Below are positions 15,972-24,220 of a stretch of DNA of 44,638 nt, piece after piece; position 1 is the stretch's first letter; every line of letters begins with the position of its first letter. Source of the stretch: Patescibacteria group bacterium (GTDB lineage Bacteria; Patescibacteriota; Minisyncoccia; Phycocordibacterales; JANLHH01); the NCBI GenBank assembly GCA_038063375.1, contig JBBTVG010000014.1, positions 1-44,638 on the forward strand, in the 5' to 3' direction. Both the position numbers and the translations under genes were made by a program. The notes below the pieces were generated by a model. That model did no database searches and was not told the DNA's origin. It worked only from the letters and a program-made list of their open reading frames with translations.

Positions 15972-16322
15972 TTATACAAATTCAATGATTGCCATATTGC
16001 TTGCGTCACTTGCCCGCGCCGGGAGCTTCACAATACGCGTATACCCACCATTTCGCTCTTTATACCGAGGCGCGATCTCGTCGATCAGCTTCTTCACGCC
16101 GGAGGGAGAGCCCAGACGAGCGACCAAGAGCCGCTGTGAGGCTTGGTCTCCTCGCCTCGCTCTCGTGACCATTTTTTCAATGAATGGCCGCAGCTCCTTC
16201 GCTTTAGCCTCCGTTGTCTTTATCTTTTCATGCTTCACCAAAGCAAGCGCCAAGGACTTCATCAAAGCCCTTCGCTCATCTCGTGTTCTGCCAAATTTTC
16301 TGTTTGCGTTATGGTGTCTCAT
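15972..16322 (-). CDS. rplQ: Ribosomal protein L17
   Basis: L17 of the large subunit, 116 residues. It opens MRHHNANRKFGRTRDERRALMKSLALAL and carries the TTEAKAKELRPFIEKMVTRAR segment typical of the family. It starts 5 nt after the rpoA stop, as in the usual rpoA-rplQ pair. Confidence 0.97.
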   Translation of the reverse strand: MRHHNANRKFGRTRDERRALMKSLALALVKHEKIKTTEAKAKELRPFIEKMVTRARRGDQASQRLLVARLGSPSGVKKLIDEIAPRYKERNGGYTRIVKLPARASDASNMAIIEFV

Positions 16323-16327
16323 GGATC

Positions 16328-17296
16328 TTATTTTAACGTAACGCCAAGGTTGCCGAGCGCACGCTTGATCTCTTGAATACCTTTATTACCCAGCCCTTCA
16401 ATATCGAGCAGATCCTCCTCTTTCTTTCTCGCAAGCCCGCCAACCGTTCTAATATTTGCGTTCGTTAATGCGTTCAAGATCCTCGGCGAAAATCCAATAG
16501 TCTCAATGCGAGTTTTCAAAATGTCAGCATCGAGCTTTTTTTCCTCTTTTCCGCCTCCTTCTTCGGAAGAAGTTTCTCCCATTTCTTCTTTCACCTGCTC
16601 TTCTTTAAATCCGACAATGGCCTTCAGTTGTTTGATCATGATATCAATGGAATTCTCCAACGCCTCTCGCGGTGTCAAACTGCCGTCCGTTTCAACGGTC
16701 ATGCGCAATCTATTGTAGTCTGTTCTTTCGCCAACACGCATATTCTCCACTTCATAGTTCACCCTTCTGATAGGAGTAAAGATCGCGTCAAGAGCGATGG
16801 TGCCGATATCAACTTTTTTTCCTTTTTGAAGCACTTCTTTTGCTACATAACCAAGACCTTTTTCAACGGTCATTTCAATATCAAGAGTGACCCCCTTCTT
16901 GGTTATTTCCGCGATATGCTGATCCTTATTCAAAATCTCAACCTGACCCGGTGCTATGAGATCTCCCGCCGTAACCACTTTCGGACCCTTAATGGAGCAG
17001 GAAACCGTCTGGGGTTCGTTGGTAGTCAGATTAAATCTTACTCTCTTCAGATTGAGCAAGATCGTAATAACGTCCTCTTTCACGCCTTCAATAGTAGAAA
17101 ATTCATGGGGTACTCCCCCAATCTTTACAGAAGTGATCGCAAAACCGGGAAGCGAAGAAAGGATGATTCTTCGCAATGAGTTTCCCAAAGTATGTCCATA
17201 TCCGGCATAGAGACCATCGATCTCGTAGATACCTTTGAACCCTTCTTCGGAAACGATCCTTGGCTTTGATGGCAAGAGAACATTTACGTCAAGCAT
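16328..17296 (-). CDS. rpoA: RNA polymerase alpha subunit
   Basis: Alpha nucleates RNA polymerase assembly. The 322-residue protein has the N-terminal dimerisation domain (GYGHTLGNSLRRIILSSLPG; VETDGSLTPREALENS), a Glu/Lys-rich linker (GETSSEEGGGKEEKK) and the C-terminal helix-hairpin-helix domain (NALTNANIRTVGGLARKKEEDLLDIEGLGNKGIQEIKRAL). It has its own tandem promoters in the 93-bp gap after rpsD. The nearest -10 box ends 9 nt before the ATG, giving a near-leaderless transcript. Confidence 0.98.
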   Translation of the reverse strand: MLDVNVLLPSKPRIVSEEGFKGIYEIDGLYAGYGHTLGNSLRRIILSSLPGFAITSVKIGGVPHEFSTIEGVKEDVITILLNLKRVRFNLTTNEPQTVSCSIKGPKVVTAGDLIAPGQVEILNKDQHIAEITKKGVTLDIEMTVEKGLGYVAKEVLQKGKKVDIGTIALDAIFTPIRRVNYEVENMRVGERTDYNRLRMTVETDGSLTPREALENSIDIMIKQLKAIVGFKEEQVKEEMGETSSEEGGGKEEKKLDADILKTRIETIGFSPRILNALTNANIRTVGGLARKKEEDLLDIEGLGNKGIQEIKRALGNLGVTLK

Positions 17297-17305
17297 AAAG
17301 ATGTG

Positions 17306-17335
17306 ATTATACGGTTAAAATAAAATAATTGTTAA
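17306..17335 (-). promoter_or_regulatory. Proximal rpoA promoter
   Basis: TTAACA (17335-17330), an 18-bp spacer, TATAAT (17311-17306), then 9 nt to the ATG. Confidence 0.6.
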
Positions 17336-17364
17336 AATATACACTGTTTTTCGAGAAATGGCAA
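17336..17364 (-). promoter_or_regulatory. Distal rpoA promoter
   Basis: TTGCCA (17364-17359), a 17-bp spacer and TATATT (17341-17336), directly upstream of the proximal promoter. An inverted repeat, CGAGAAA (17352-17358) / TTTCTCG (17377-17383), overlaps it and could be a regulatory or terminator stem. Confidence 0.55.
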
Positions 17365-17389
17365 TCCCTAGAGTACTTTCTCGCGAAAT

Positions 17390-18025
17390 TTATCGGCTAT
17401 AGAACTCAACAATCGATGCAAGATCAAACAGGTTATCTGACTTCTCCATTCTGGGAGCTCCTTTCATCTCGCCCTTCAATACGTCGGGACTAAACGAAAG
17501 CCATGTGGGATAGGTTTGTTTGAGGGTCTTGGAACCAAGCTCCATAAACAACTTATTCTGCTTGCTATTGTCCCGTACCCCCAGCACATCGCCTGTTTTC
17601 AACCGATATGAAGGAATGGTGACTCTCCTTCCATTTACGGTGATATGACCATGTGACACCATTTGCCGAGCAAGAGGACGCGACACCGCAATACCAAGTC
17701 TAAAGACAACATTGTCCAGCCGTGATTCAAGACGTTCGTAGAGTACTTCGGCCGGATTGGTTCCCGCATGGGATGACGCTTCCTTCACGTAACGAGAAAA
17801 TTGTTCTTCCCGGAGACCATACATGTTGCGAACTTTTTGTTTCTCGCGAAGCTGACGTCCGTATTCCGTTAATTGTGACCGGTGCTTGCGCTCTGAGTCG
17901 AGTTTTCCGGGAGCGTAGGGCTTTTTGTTGAAAACACACTTAGGAGTAAAACACTTTTCCCCTTTGAGGAAAAGCTTCTCGCCTGTTCTTCTGCATATTT
18001 TACATTTGCTGTGTCCTGTTGACAT
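17390..18025 (-). CDS. rpsD: Ribosomal protein S4
   Basis: S4 starts 30S assembly at the 5' domain of 16S rRNA. I chose the ATG at 18025 (MSTGHSKCKICRR); an extension to 18055 would run up to the rpsK stop. The N-terminus has a four-cysteine zinc site, C8-x2-C11 and C25-x4-C30, the zinc-binding form of S4. The S4 RNA-binding domain follows (RLDNVVFRLGIAVSRPLARQMVSHGHITVNGRRV). 211 residues is normal. Confidence 0.97.
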   Translation of the reverse strand: MSTGHSKCKICRRTGEKLFLKGEKCFTPKCVFNKKPYAPGKLDSERKHRSQLTEYGRQLREKQKVRNMYGLREEQFSRYVKEASSHAGTNPAEVLYERLESRLDNVVFRLGIAVSRPLARQMVSHGHITVNGRRVTIPSYRLKTGDVLGVRDNSKQNKLFMELGSKTLKQTYPTWLSFSPDVLKGEMKGAPRMEKSDNLFDLASIVEFYSR

Positions 18026-18055
18026 ACATTTTATCTCAATTATTTTTTCTCTCAA

Positions 18056-18490
18056 TTAGACGCGTCGCGGTTTCTTTGGTTTGGGGCCATTGTGCGGCAC
18101 CGGTGTCTTATCCACGATTGCGGAAATATCAATACCTTTGCTGGAAAATGCTCTTACTGCCGATTCTCTTCCTGACCCTACGCCACGCACGATGACGTTA
18201 ACCTCTTGTACTCCCATCATCGCCGCTTTTTCTCCGATCAATTCACCTATTTTTGCGGCCGCAAAAGGCGTTCCCTTCTTTGCGCCCTTGAATCCGAGGG
18301 CTCCGCTGGAAGACCACGCGAGCGCGTTGCCTTCTTTATCAGAGAGAAGCACCTTGGTGTTGTTGTATGTTGCTTGTACGTGAAGAGTGCCGGCAACAAC
18401 TCTCCTTTTAGAAACACGAGAAAGCGCCCTGGATTTTAATCCGGCATCAACGCTACCCGCTCCTTTTTTTACAATTCGTTTCTTTCCCAT
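18056..18490 (-). CDS. rpsK: Ribosomal protein S11
   Basis: S11 of the 30S platform, 144 residues. Typical segments are HVQATYNNTKVLLSD, ALGFKGAKKGTPFAA and the C-terminal DKTPVPHNGPKPKKPRRV. The first 25 residues are a basic extension. The gene begins 4 nt after the rpsM stop. Confidence 0.98.
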   Translation of the reverse strand: MGKKRIVKKGAGSVDAGLKSRALSRVSKRRVVAGTLHVQATYNNTKVLLSDKEGNALAWSSSGALGFKGAKKGTPFAAAKIGELIGEKAAMMGVQEVNVIVRGVGSGRESAVRAFSSKGIDISAIVDKTPVPHNGPKPKKPRRV

Positions 18491-18494
18491 GATT

Positions 18495-18875
18495 TTATTT
18501 CTTCTCTACTTTCTTTCTGCCGGAACCCATGGTCTTTCTCACGTTACCACGCATTGTTCTTGAATTTGTTTTTGTGCGCTGTCCGCGTGAAGGAAGTCGT
18601 TTGGCGTGCCGCGAACCGCGATAACTGCCGATATCTTTCAGCCGCTTGATATTCCCCGCAACCTCGCGCTTGAGATCACCCTCAATGCGGAGCTCTTCAA
18701 CCGCCTTGCGCACGCGATTTTCCTCGTCTTCTGAAAGATCCTTCGGTTTCTTTCCGTGGGAAACTTTCACCTTGTCTAATATCCGGTGCGCCAAAGGACG
18801 CCCCACGCCATAAATAGCCGTCAAGCCGATCTCTAGTCTTTTTTCCTCTGGAATTGTAATACCTGCGATACGCAT
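18495..18875 (-). CDS. rpsM: Ribosomal protein S13
   Basis: S13 of the 30S head, which contacts tRNA and the 50S subunit. The 126-residue protein opens MRIAGITIPEEKRLEIGLTAIYGVGRPLAHRIL (helix-hairpin-helix region) and has the basic tail GSYRGSRHAKRLPSRGQRTKTNSRT. It lies 19 nt after rpmJ. Confidence 0.98.
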   Translation of the reverse strand: MRIAGITIPEEKRLEIGLTAIYGVGRPLAHRILDKVKVSHGKKPKDLSEDEENRVRKAVEELRIEGDLKREVAGNIKRLKDIGSYRGSRHAKRLPSRGQRTKTNSRTMRGNVRKTMGSGRKKVEKK

Positions 18876-18894
18876 ATATAAAAAATAATTTCAA

Positions 18895-19008
18895 TTATCC
18901 TTGACGCTGCTTATGTCTCGGATTTTCGCACACAATGGCAATACGACCCTTTCTGCGGACCATTTTACACTTTGCGCACATTTTTTTTACGGAAGTTTTT
19001 ACTTTCAT
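18895..19008 (-). CDS. rpmJ: Ribosomal protein L36
   Basis: A 37-residue ribosomal protein. It starts [20 protein letters not shown] and ends NPRHKQRQG. The zinc-ribbon pattern C-x2-C, a later cysteine (IVCENPRH) and histidine match the zinc-type L36. Its position between infA and rpsM is the classical one. The ATG is at 19008 and the TAA at 18897-18895. Confidence 0.96.
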   Translation of the reverse strand: MKVKTSVKKMCAKCKMVRRKGRIAIVCENPRHKQRQG

Positions 19009-19035
19009 ATCAAAACCTATTTGTTGGCTCGCTCT

Positions 19036-19254
19036 CTACACTCGCTTAATGATCCTCCCCTTCCCGCCATACGGATCTAAAACGACTTCTACCTTGTCAC
19101 CGACAAGCACTTTGATCCTATGCATTCTCATTTTGCCTGAAAGATATGCTAACATCTCACTCCCCGTAGGAAGTGAGACACGAAACAACGTATTAGGCAA
19201 TGCTTCCGTTACCACCCCTAGCGCAACTTCTTCTTTTCCTTTTTTTTCGTTCAT
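19036..19254 (-). CDS. infA: Translation initiation factor IF-1
   Basis: IF-1 is a small OB-fold protein that binds the 30S A site during initiation. The 72 residues include [45 protein letters not shown], closely matching the family. It is the first gene of a nine-gene translation/transcription operon and has a TTGACT-18-TAATAT promoter 14 nt upstream, giving a very short leader. Confidence 0.97.
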   Translation of the reverse strand: MNEKKGKEEVALGVVTEALPNTLFRVSLPTGSEMLAYLSGKMRMHRIKVLVGDKVEVVLDPYGGKGRIIKRV

Positions 19255-19268
19255 CTAGAGTGGTCTGT

Positions 19269-19298
19269 ATATTAACAGATAAGTGTATAAATAGTCAA
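19269..19298 (-). promoter_or_regulatory. Promoter of the infA operon
   Basis: TTGACT (19298-19293), an 18-bp spacer and TAATAT (19274-19269), 14 nt before the infA ATG. Its -35 box touches the arm of the inverted repeat at 19298-19403. Confidence 0.7.
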
Positions 19299-19403
19299 CC
19301 GAGCACCACTTTTACTCTTAAAGCAGAAGAGGTTTTTGGTGCATAATGTAATCATTGTTTCCGTAGATACTCAATGGAGAAGTTAGTAAAAGTGGTGCTC
19401 GGT
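19298..19403. repeat. 106-bp inverted-repeat element upstream of infA
   Basis: Perfect 19-bp arms, ACCGAGCACCACTTTTACT (19298-19316) and its reverse complement (19385-19403), enclose 68 bp with no coding signal. The element fills the gap between the baseplate-J-like gene and the infA promoter. It may be an operator, a long terminator stem without a U-tract, or an inserted repeat. Confidence 0.75.
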
Positions 19404-19414
19404 CAGCCCCTCTT

Positions 19415-20761
19415 CTATTTTGTAATTTGATTGATATGTATTTTGTCCACACTATCCGGAAATGTTCTCTTCCAGAAGGGTTTAATGGAGGCTTCGGCTC
19501 GTTGTATATAGGGAAACGCGGCGAGTACTTCTTGGAATTGCAATCCCTTTTTAGGTTTGCCGACAAGCGCCGCCTTTAACCCCTCTTCGTCAACGGTCCA
19601 TATGACATTAACCGTACCGGAAAGGCTAAACGATATACTTTTATCAAACGGCGAAGCAGATTGCTTATCCACCACATTGAATGTGATCTGGTCCACATTG
19701 GGAATAGTCACAGCGCTCCCGTCATATCGGTTTTGAAGCGCCTGCTTCGCGATGAATTTTGCCAGTTCGTCTTTATTGAAGATTACGCCATTCAGTGTCG
19801 CCCGTTCGGTAATGCGCGCGGTGTCATCCGATGTCTCCTCAATTTTGTCTTCCCCTTCGTAAGAAATGAATATGCCGTCTTCGTAGAGAATAAAGTTATC
19901 CGGCTTTTGCACATTCGCTTCAGCCAGCAACTGCTCTTTGAGCGTGTTCTGGAGTTCTTCGCGGGCAACTTTGATATCTTCTTCCGACGGGTATTTCACG
20001 ACGCCGGAAAATCCTCCGGTCATTTCGGTTTTGGAGCGAGCGTAAAAATTCTCATATTGGGGGCTCCCTTTAAATCCGGGGATGGTAAAATCAGACAATC
20101 CGATATTATATGATTCTCCCGGTTCATCGGCATATACCGTTACCTCAAGAGACCCCGGGATCATCTTCCCTGCCTCCACTTTTGTTCCCGGTATACTGAC
20201 TGATTCCTTGATGCGGTAAATCTTGCCTTCTGGCGCTTCAAACCGAGTGTTTTTTATCAAGGGTTGCGCCGCGGTGCTGTGTTTGTTGTAAACAATAATA
20301 TTACCTGATGCTTTCCGTTCAACCTGGCGTTCTTTTGTCGCGGGAATATCCTTCCCTTCATCCTTCGCGAGAATCATCACGTCAAAAGCGAGTTCTCCCG
20401 GAGCAGGTTCCTTGTAAGCCGAGAATTCCCCTTCAATGACGCCGGTGTCTTGTTTCGGGGTGATCGTTACGTTTGCGCCCGTAAACAGGCTGAGGAATGA
20501 AAACACAAGCACGAGTGCCGCAAAAAGAGCCGCACTCCAAAGAAGTATGCGCCGACCACCGCGTCTCTCCTCTATTATGAGGCGTTCACGGACACGGGGC
20601 TTCAAGAACGACATGCGCGTGGCAAGATTCTTTTCGGGCATCTCTTCCCTCTCTTCCCTTTCTTGCGTCACCACGTGAACAGGAATATGCTCTGCGTCTT
20701 TTTTCGATTCCTTTCGGCTGTGTTTTTTGGGAATCTTTATGTCGTCAAATGAATGTTTCAT
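19415..20761 (-). CDS. Baseplate-J-like single-pass membrane protein
   Basis: A 448-residue protein: a charged N-terminal cytoplasmic segment (about 1-70), one membrane helix (about 71-94, RILLWSAALFAALVLVFSFLSLF) and a large extracytoplasmic part. The latter contains a stretch with the pattern seen in proteins annotated as baseplate-J-like in candidate-phyla bacteria: SGNIIVYNKHSTAAQPLIKN, VSIPGTKVEAGKMIPGSLEVTVYADEPGESYNIG and FTIPGFKGSPQYENFYARS. The function is unknown. It lies 22 nt after a PilM/FtsA-like ATPase gene, so it may act with it at the membrane, as PilN/PilO act with PilM. I chose the ATG at 20761. Confidence 0.75.
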   Translation of the reverse strand: MKHSFDDIKIPKKHSRKESKKDAEHIPVHVVTQEREEREEMPEKNLATRMSFLKPRVRERLIIEERRGGRRILLWSAALFAALVLVFSFLSLFTGANVTITPKQDTGVIEGEFSAYKEPAPGELAFDVMILAKDEGKDIPATKERQVERKASGNIIVYNKHSTAAQPLIKNTRFEAPEGKIYRIKESVSIPGTKVEAGKMIPGSLEVTVYADEPGESYNIGLSDFTIPGFKGSPQYENFYARSKTEMTGGFSGVVKYPSEEDIKVAREELQNTLKEQLLAEANVQKPDNFILYEDGIFISYEGEDKIEETSDDTARITERATLNGVIFNKDELAKFIAKQALQNRYDGSAVTIPNVDQITFNVVDKQSASPFDKSISFSLSGTVNVIWTVDEEGLKAALVGKPKKGLQFQEVLAAFPYIQRAEASIKPFWKRTFPDSVDKIHINQITK

Positions 20762-20783
20762 ACGGATGATTATTACGTTAATA

Positions 20784-21995
20784 CTACAAGCCCCGCACTT
20801 TGTTTGCAAACACTGTTTCAATCATAATGAACGGGTCTCTCGCGGCAGAAGAATTGAAACGACAAAAATCATTGAGAAGCGCCGCATTCACGGGGGTAAC
20901 GTCAAATTTTTCATCCGTCATGGTGAATTGCGCAAATTGCTCTTTAGTGATCAACGAAGCGAACCATTCTTCAAGGTCTTTATCGGAAGTGAAAAAAACT
21001 TTGCTCGGAATTGCGAAAGATTCCGACAACGTACTAAGTGCGTTTTGAAAACTGCTCGTCCATTCACCCGCCGCGGAGAAGAGTGCCACTTTAATGCTGT
21101 CTTCATGGTGAGTGCTGATGTTCTGCTCGTGATACAAGTGCAAGATTGAAAGCGCGTCAGCCGGATTGGTTTTCAATATCTTCGCAAGCTTGCGGATGAT
21201 ATCTCTTTTCCCGATGGGGAATGTAACCGTTTCAAGGAGTATGCCGGATCTCACGAGCGTGAGATCAGTGACCTCCCCGGAAATATCAAGAAACAAAAAA
21301 TTATCCGCATGGTGAGCAATATTTCTTAACACGTCAAAAGCCACAAGTGAAAAAGAACTAAACTCTACCTCCGAGACGACATATGTCCTCCGTATCTCTC
21401 CCGCAATATCTTTAAGCAATTCTTTCGGAGACACAGAGACGAAAAGAGCCGCCTCAATAGAGCGCGCTTTCTTCCCGTGCGGTTCGGATGTTTCATAGCC
21501 GTTTAATTTGACCTGTATCAGCCGTTTTTCCATGACACTGGCTCTATCATCTCCTATGTACCCCCTGACCTCCTCCGAACTTTTGAACGCTTCTATTTCC
21601 GCTCCCATAAGATCGTCAATGAATTGTTTCGTCACGTCAAACGGTTTATCTTTTTTTACCCGTATCATCCGTGTTTGCGTCGCGTACCACGGAGAAGCAA
21701 GCGTACAGTATGCCACCTCCGGAACACGGCTTCCCATCTGTGTGAATTTTAAATGAGAAACACCATTTTTTTGCACATCCATGGCCACTTCGTTAAGTGT
21801 TTTAAGCATAATGCCGCGCAGTCGTATAGCATCCAATTCTTCCTGAAAAATCATGTCTCTTTGAACAGCGTAGATGATCTTCGGCGTTTCCCCTGTTTTA
21901 AACAGTACGAGGGCACCGGCAACGCTTGCTGAACCAATATCAAATACGAGCGCAATTTTACCACTCTTCTTTCGCGTAAAAACAGAAAATACCAT
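20784..21995 (-). CDS. Actin-like ATPase, PilM/FtsA type
   Basis: A 403-residue actin-fold protein. Phosphate-1 is ALVFDIGSASVAGALV near the N-terminus and phosphate-2 is FLFLDISGEVTDLTLVRSG in the second half. The insert between them fits the 1C (SHS2) arrangement of PilM/FtsA rather than MreB, which is also present in the window. It is known that PilM is the cytoplasmic partner of pilus inner-membrane proteins; here the partner would be the downstream membrane protein. No pilin or pilus ATPase gene is in the window. An extended -10, TGATATAAT, ends 6 nt before the ATG. Confidence 0.75.
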   Translation of the reverse strand: MVFSVFTRKKSGKIALVFDIGSASVAGALVLFKTGETPKIIYAVQRDMIFQEELDAIRLRGIMLKTLNEVAMDVQKNGVSHLKFTQMGSRVPEVAYCTLASPWYATQTRMIRVKKDKPFDVTKQFIDDLMGAEIEAFKSSEEVRGYIGDDRASVMEKRLIQVKLNGYETSEPHGKKARSIEAALFVSVSPKELLKDIAGEIRRTYVVSEVEFSSFSLVAFDVLRNIAHHADNFLFLDISGEVTDLTLVRSGILLETVTFPIGKRDIIRKLAKILKTNPADALSILHLYHEQNISTHHEDSIKVALFSAAGEWTSSFQNALSTLSESFAIPSKVFFTSDKDLEEWFASLITKEQFAQFTMTDEKFDVTPVNAALLNDFCRFNSSAARDPFIMIETVFANKVRGL

Positions 21996-22001
21996 AAAGA
22001 T

Positions 22002-22010
22002 ATTATATCA
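22002..22010 (-). promoter_or_regulatory. Extended -10 promoter of the PilM-like gene
   Basis: TGATATAAT with the -10 hexamer 6 nt upstream of the ATG and no clear -35, as expected of an extended -10 promoter. It suggests a leaderless mRNA. Confidence 0.55.
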
Positions 22011-22072
22011 TGTCTGGAGAAAAGAGTGGTTCGTTTCTCTGTGGAAATTAAAAAGGTTTGGTCTTTCTTTTT

Positions 22073-23872
22073 TTATTCAAGCACTGCTTTAACTCTGCGT
22101 ACACCTGCCGACGACGCTTCTTCTTTTATGATCTTGAATGTGCCTTTTATGGTTCTGGTATTCTCAACGTGAGGTCCGCCGCAAAGTTCTTGCGAATATA
22201 CCGTGCCGTCTTCGCTCTTCACCGCGTACACATTCACCATATCGGGATATTTTTCCCAGAAACTTCCTTCTACGCCCGTCTTCTTTGCTTTTTCCTTCGG
22301 CATTTGTTCAACGACAACCGCGCAACCTTTGCCAATCGCTTCGTTCACGTACGCTTCCACCTTATCCAAAATCTCACGCGGCACTTTCTCCGGGTGTGTG
22401 AAATCAAAGCGCGTACGTTCTGTCGTGATGTTTGATCCCGCTTGATGCACGTGCTCACCCAAGAATTTGCGCAGTCCCGCAAGCATAAGGTGCGTAGAGG
22501 TATGCAACATGGTCGTTTTTTCGCCCGTGTCGGACAGACCCCCTTTAAATTTTTGTTCCGCCCCCGCGCGCGAAAGTTCCTGATGTTTTTTAAACTCCGT
22601 TTCAAATCCCGTTTTATCAACCATGATTCCTCGCTCTTTCGCGAGTTCTTCCGTCATTTCTATCGGAAAACCATAGGTGGAAAAAAGAATGAATGCGTCT
22701 ACCGGCGAGATTACGCCAGTCTTTGCTAGTTTCTCGAATTCTTTCATTCCCTTTGCGACCGAGCCGCTGAATTTCTCAATCTCCCTATTTATTTCCTCCG
22801 CAATTCGTTCTTTGTTTTCCAGAACGTTGACGTACACACCCTTATAGGTTTCCACTATCGCACAGATGGTTGCGCTCACATGTTCGGGCATTAATGTTCC
22901 GCCCGCTTTCACCACCGCACGACGAATAAGCCGGCGCAGGATGTATCCGCGATCAGTATTTGAGGGCGTCACACCGTCTGCGATCATCATGGTCGCGGTA
23001 CGCATGTGGTCTGCAATAACACGCTCTGCGCGCATGTCTTCCGTGATCTTCTTCGTCTCTACCATTAATTGAGAAAAAAGGTCAGTATCAAACACATTAC
23101 GCTTCCCCTGCAACACCATCGCGAGCCGTTCCAATCCTGCGCCCGTGTCCACGTTCTTATTCGCAAGTTTGCCGATCACTTTGCCGTCTTTTTTCTCATA
23201 CTCCATGAACACATCGTTCCAAATTTCCACGACATCTTGCCTGTCGTCAGCCGCGAGGTATTCTTCATGTGTCATATCGCCTAGGCCTTTTTCGGTGAGA
23301 TCATAAAACATTTCGGAGTCGGGGCCACAGGGGCCATTGTCTCCCGGACTCCACCAGTTTTTGCTTGCGGGCAGATAATAGATGCGATGCGCGGGTATGC
23401 CTAAACTTTTCCAGATCTCCGCTGATTCGGTGTCACGCGGAGCATTTTCATCGCCTTCAAACACAGTCACATACAATCGTTTCGGATCAAGACCCAACCC
23501 CTCTTCCTTTGACGTCAAAAATTCATAACTCCACGTAATAGCTTCTTCTTTGAAATACCCGCCTTCTCCGATGCCGTCAGGCGAGGCAGGATCGCCAAGC
23601 GACCAGTTGCCGAGCATTTCAAAAAACGTGTCGTGCGTGTTATCGCCCACTTCTTCTATGTCCTGTGTGCGGACACATTTTTGCACATTCACCAGACGTT
23701 TTCCCTTAGGGTGCGGTGTGCCTAAGAGATACGGCACCAAGGGCTGCATGCCGGCGGTCGTAAAGAGCACCGAGGGATCATTCTCCGGCACCAAAGAAGC
23801 GCTCGGGATGACTGCGTGCCCACGGCGTTCAAAAAAAGAAAGAAATCGGTTTCTGATCTCGCGCGATGTCAT
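22073..23872 (-). CDS. alaS: Alanyl-tRNA synthetase, short form without C-Ala
   Basis: A class II synthetase for tRNA-Ala. The catalytic domain (FLSFFERRGHAVIPSASLVP; GDNTHDTFFEMLGNWSLGD) is followed by the tRNA-recognition helices and the editing domain, with zinc ligands HTSTH and CGGPHVENT. The protein ends soon after (SSAGVRRVKAVLE) at 599 residues, while the usual bacterial enzyme is about 870 residues with an additional C-Ala domain. The stop is clean and the family's editing residues are intact, so this is a natural short form rather than a broken gene. Confidence 0.96.
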   Translation of the reverse strand: MTSREIRNRFLSFFERRGHAVIPSASLVPENDPSVLFTTAGMQPLVPYLLGTPHPKGKRLVNVQKCVRTQDIEEVGDNTHDTFFEMLGNWSLGDPASPDGIGEGGYFKEEAITWSYEFLTSKEEGLGLDPKRLYVTVFEGDENAPRDTESAEIWKSLGIPAHRIYYLPASKNWWSPGDNGPCGPDSEMFYDLTEKGLGDMTHEEYLAADDRQDVVEIWNDVFMEYEKKDGKVIGKLANKNVDTGAGLERLAMVLQGKRNVFDTDLFSQLMVETKKITEDMRAERVIADHMRTATMMIADGVTPSNTDRGYILRRLIRRAVVKAGGTLMPEHVSATICAIVETYKGVYVNVLENKERIAEEINREIEKFSGSVAKGMKEFEKLAKTGVISPVDAFILFSTYGFPIEMTEELAKERGIMVDKTGFETEFKKHQELSRAGAEQKFKGGLSDTGEKTTMLHTSTHLMLAGLRKFLGEHVHQAGSNITTERTRFDFTHPEKVPREILDKVEAYVNEAIGKGCAVVVEQMPKEKAKKTGVEGSFWEKYPDMVNVYAVKSEDGTVYSQELCGGPHVENTRTIKGTFKIIKEEASSAGVRRVKAVLE

Positions 23873-23885
23873 GTTCTGTTATTCG

Positions 23886-24107
23886 TTACGCGAAAAATCC
23901 CATGAAATATGTCGTCTCCAAAAGATATCCGGCAATCATGAGAAAAATAGCGCTCGCAGTAACATATTTCTCGCGTTCAATCGCGCGTATGACGTCGCCG
24001 TCAACCTTGCGCTCTTCGGCAAGATGCATGTGAACTCGGATGACCGCAACACCGAGCGTTACCTTGCCGATGAGACCGATGGTCATGCCGATGATAAGTA
24101 TATTCAT
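23886..24107 (-). CDS. Small membrane protein, 73 aa
   Basis: Two membrane helices (about residues 2-23 and 49-70) separated by a charged loop (HMHLAEERKVDGDVIRAIEREKY). I recognise no family. A TTGTCT-17-TATAAT promoter lies 32 nt upstream, overlapping the tail of the preceding terminator. It ends 13 nt before alaS, so alaS is probably transcribed from the same promoter. Confidence 0.7.
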   Translation of the reverse strand: MNILIIGMTIGLIGKVTLGVAVIRVHMHLAEERKVDGDVIRAIEREKYVTASAIFLMIAGYLLETTYFMGFFA

Positions 24108-24139
24108 TGCAAAGGATTTAATGACAATTAATGCCTTTC

Positions 24140-24168
24140 ATTATACACAGAAGTGAAAACAAAGACAA
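24140..24168 (-). promoter_or_regulatory. Promoter of the small membrane gene and alaS
   Basis: TTGTCT (24168-24163), a 17-bp spacer and TATAAT (24145-24140). Confidence 0.65.
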
Positions 24169-24196
24169 AAAAAACGGAACCGTGGGTACGGTTCCG
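24165..24196 (-). terminator. Terminator of the LysM gene
   Basis: Perfect 9-bp stem CGGAACCGT / ACGGTTCCG with a 4-nt loop, followed by TTTTTTTTG on the minus strand. Confidence 0.9.
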
Positions 24197-24220
24197 TGTA
24201 CAAAGAACATAGGTGGTGTA

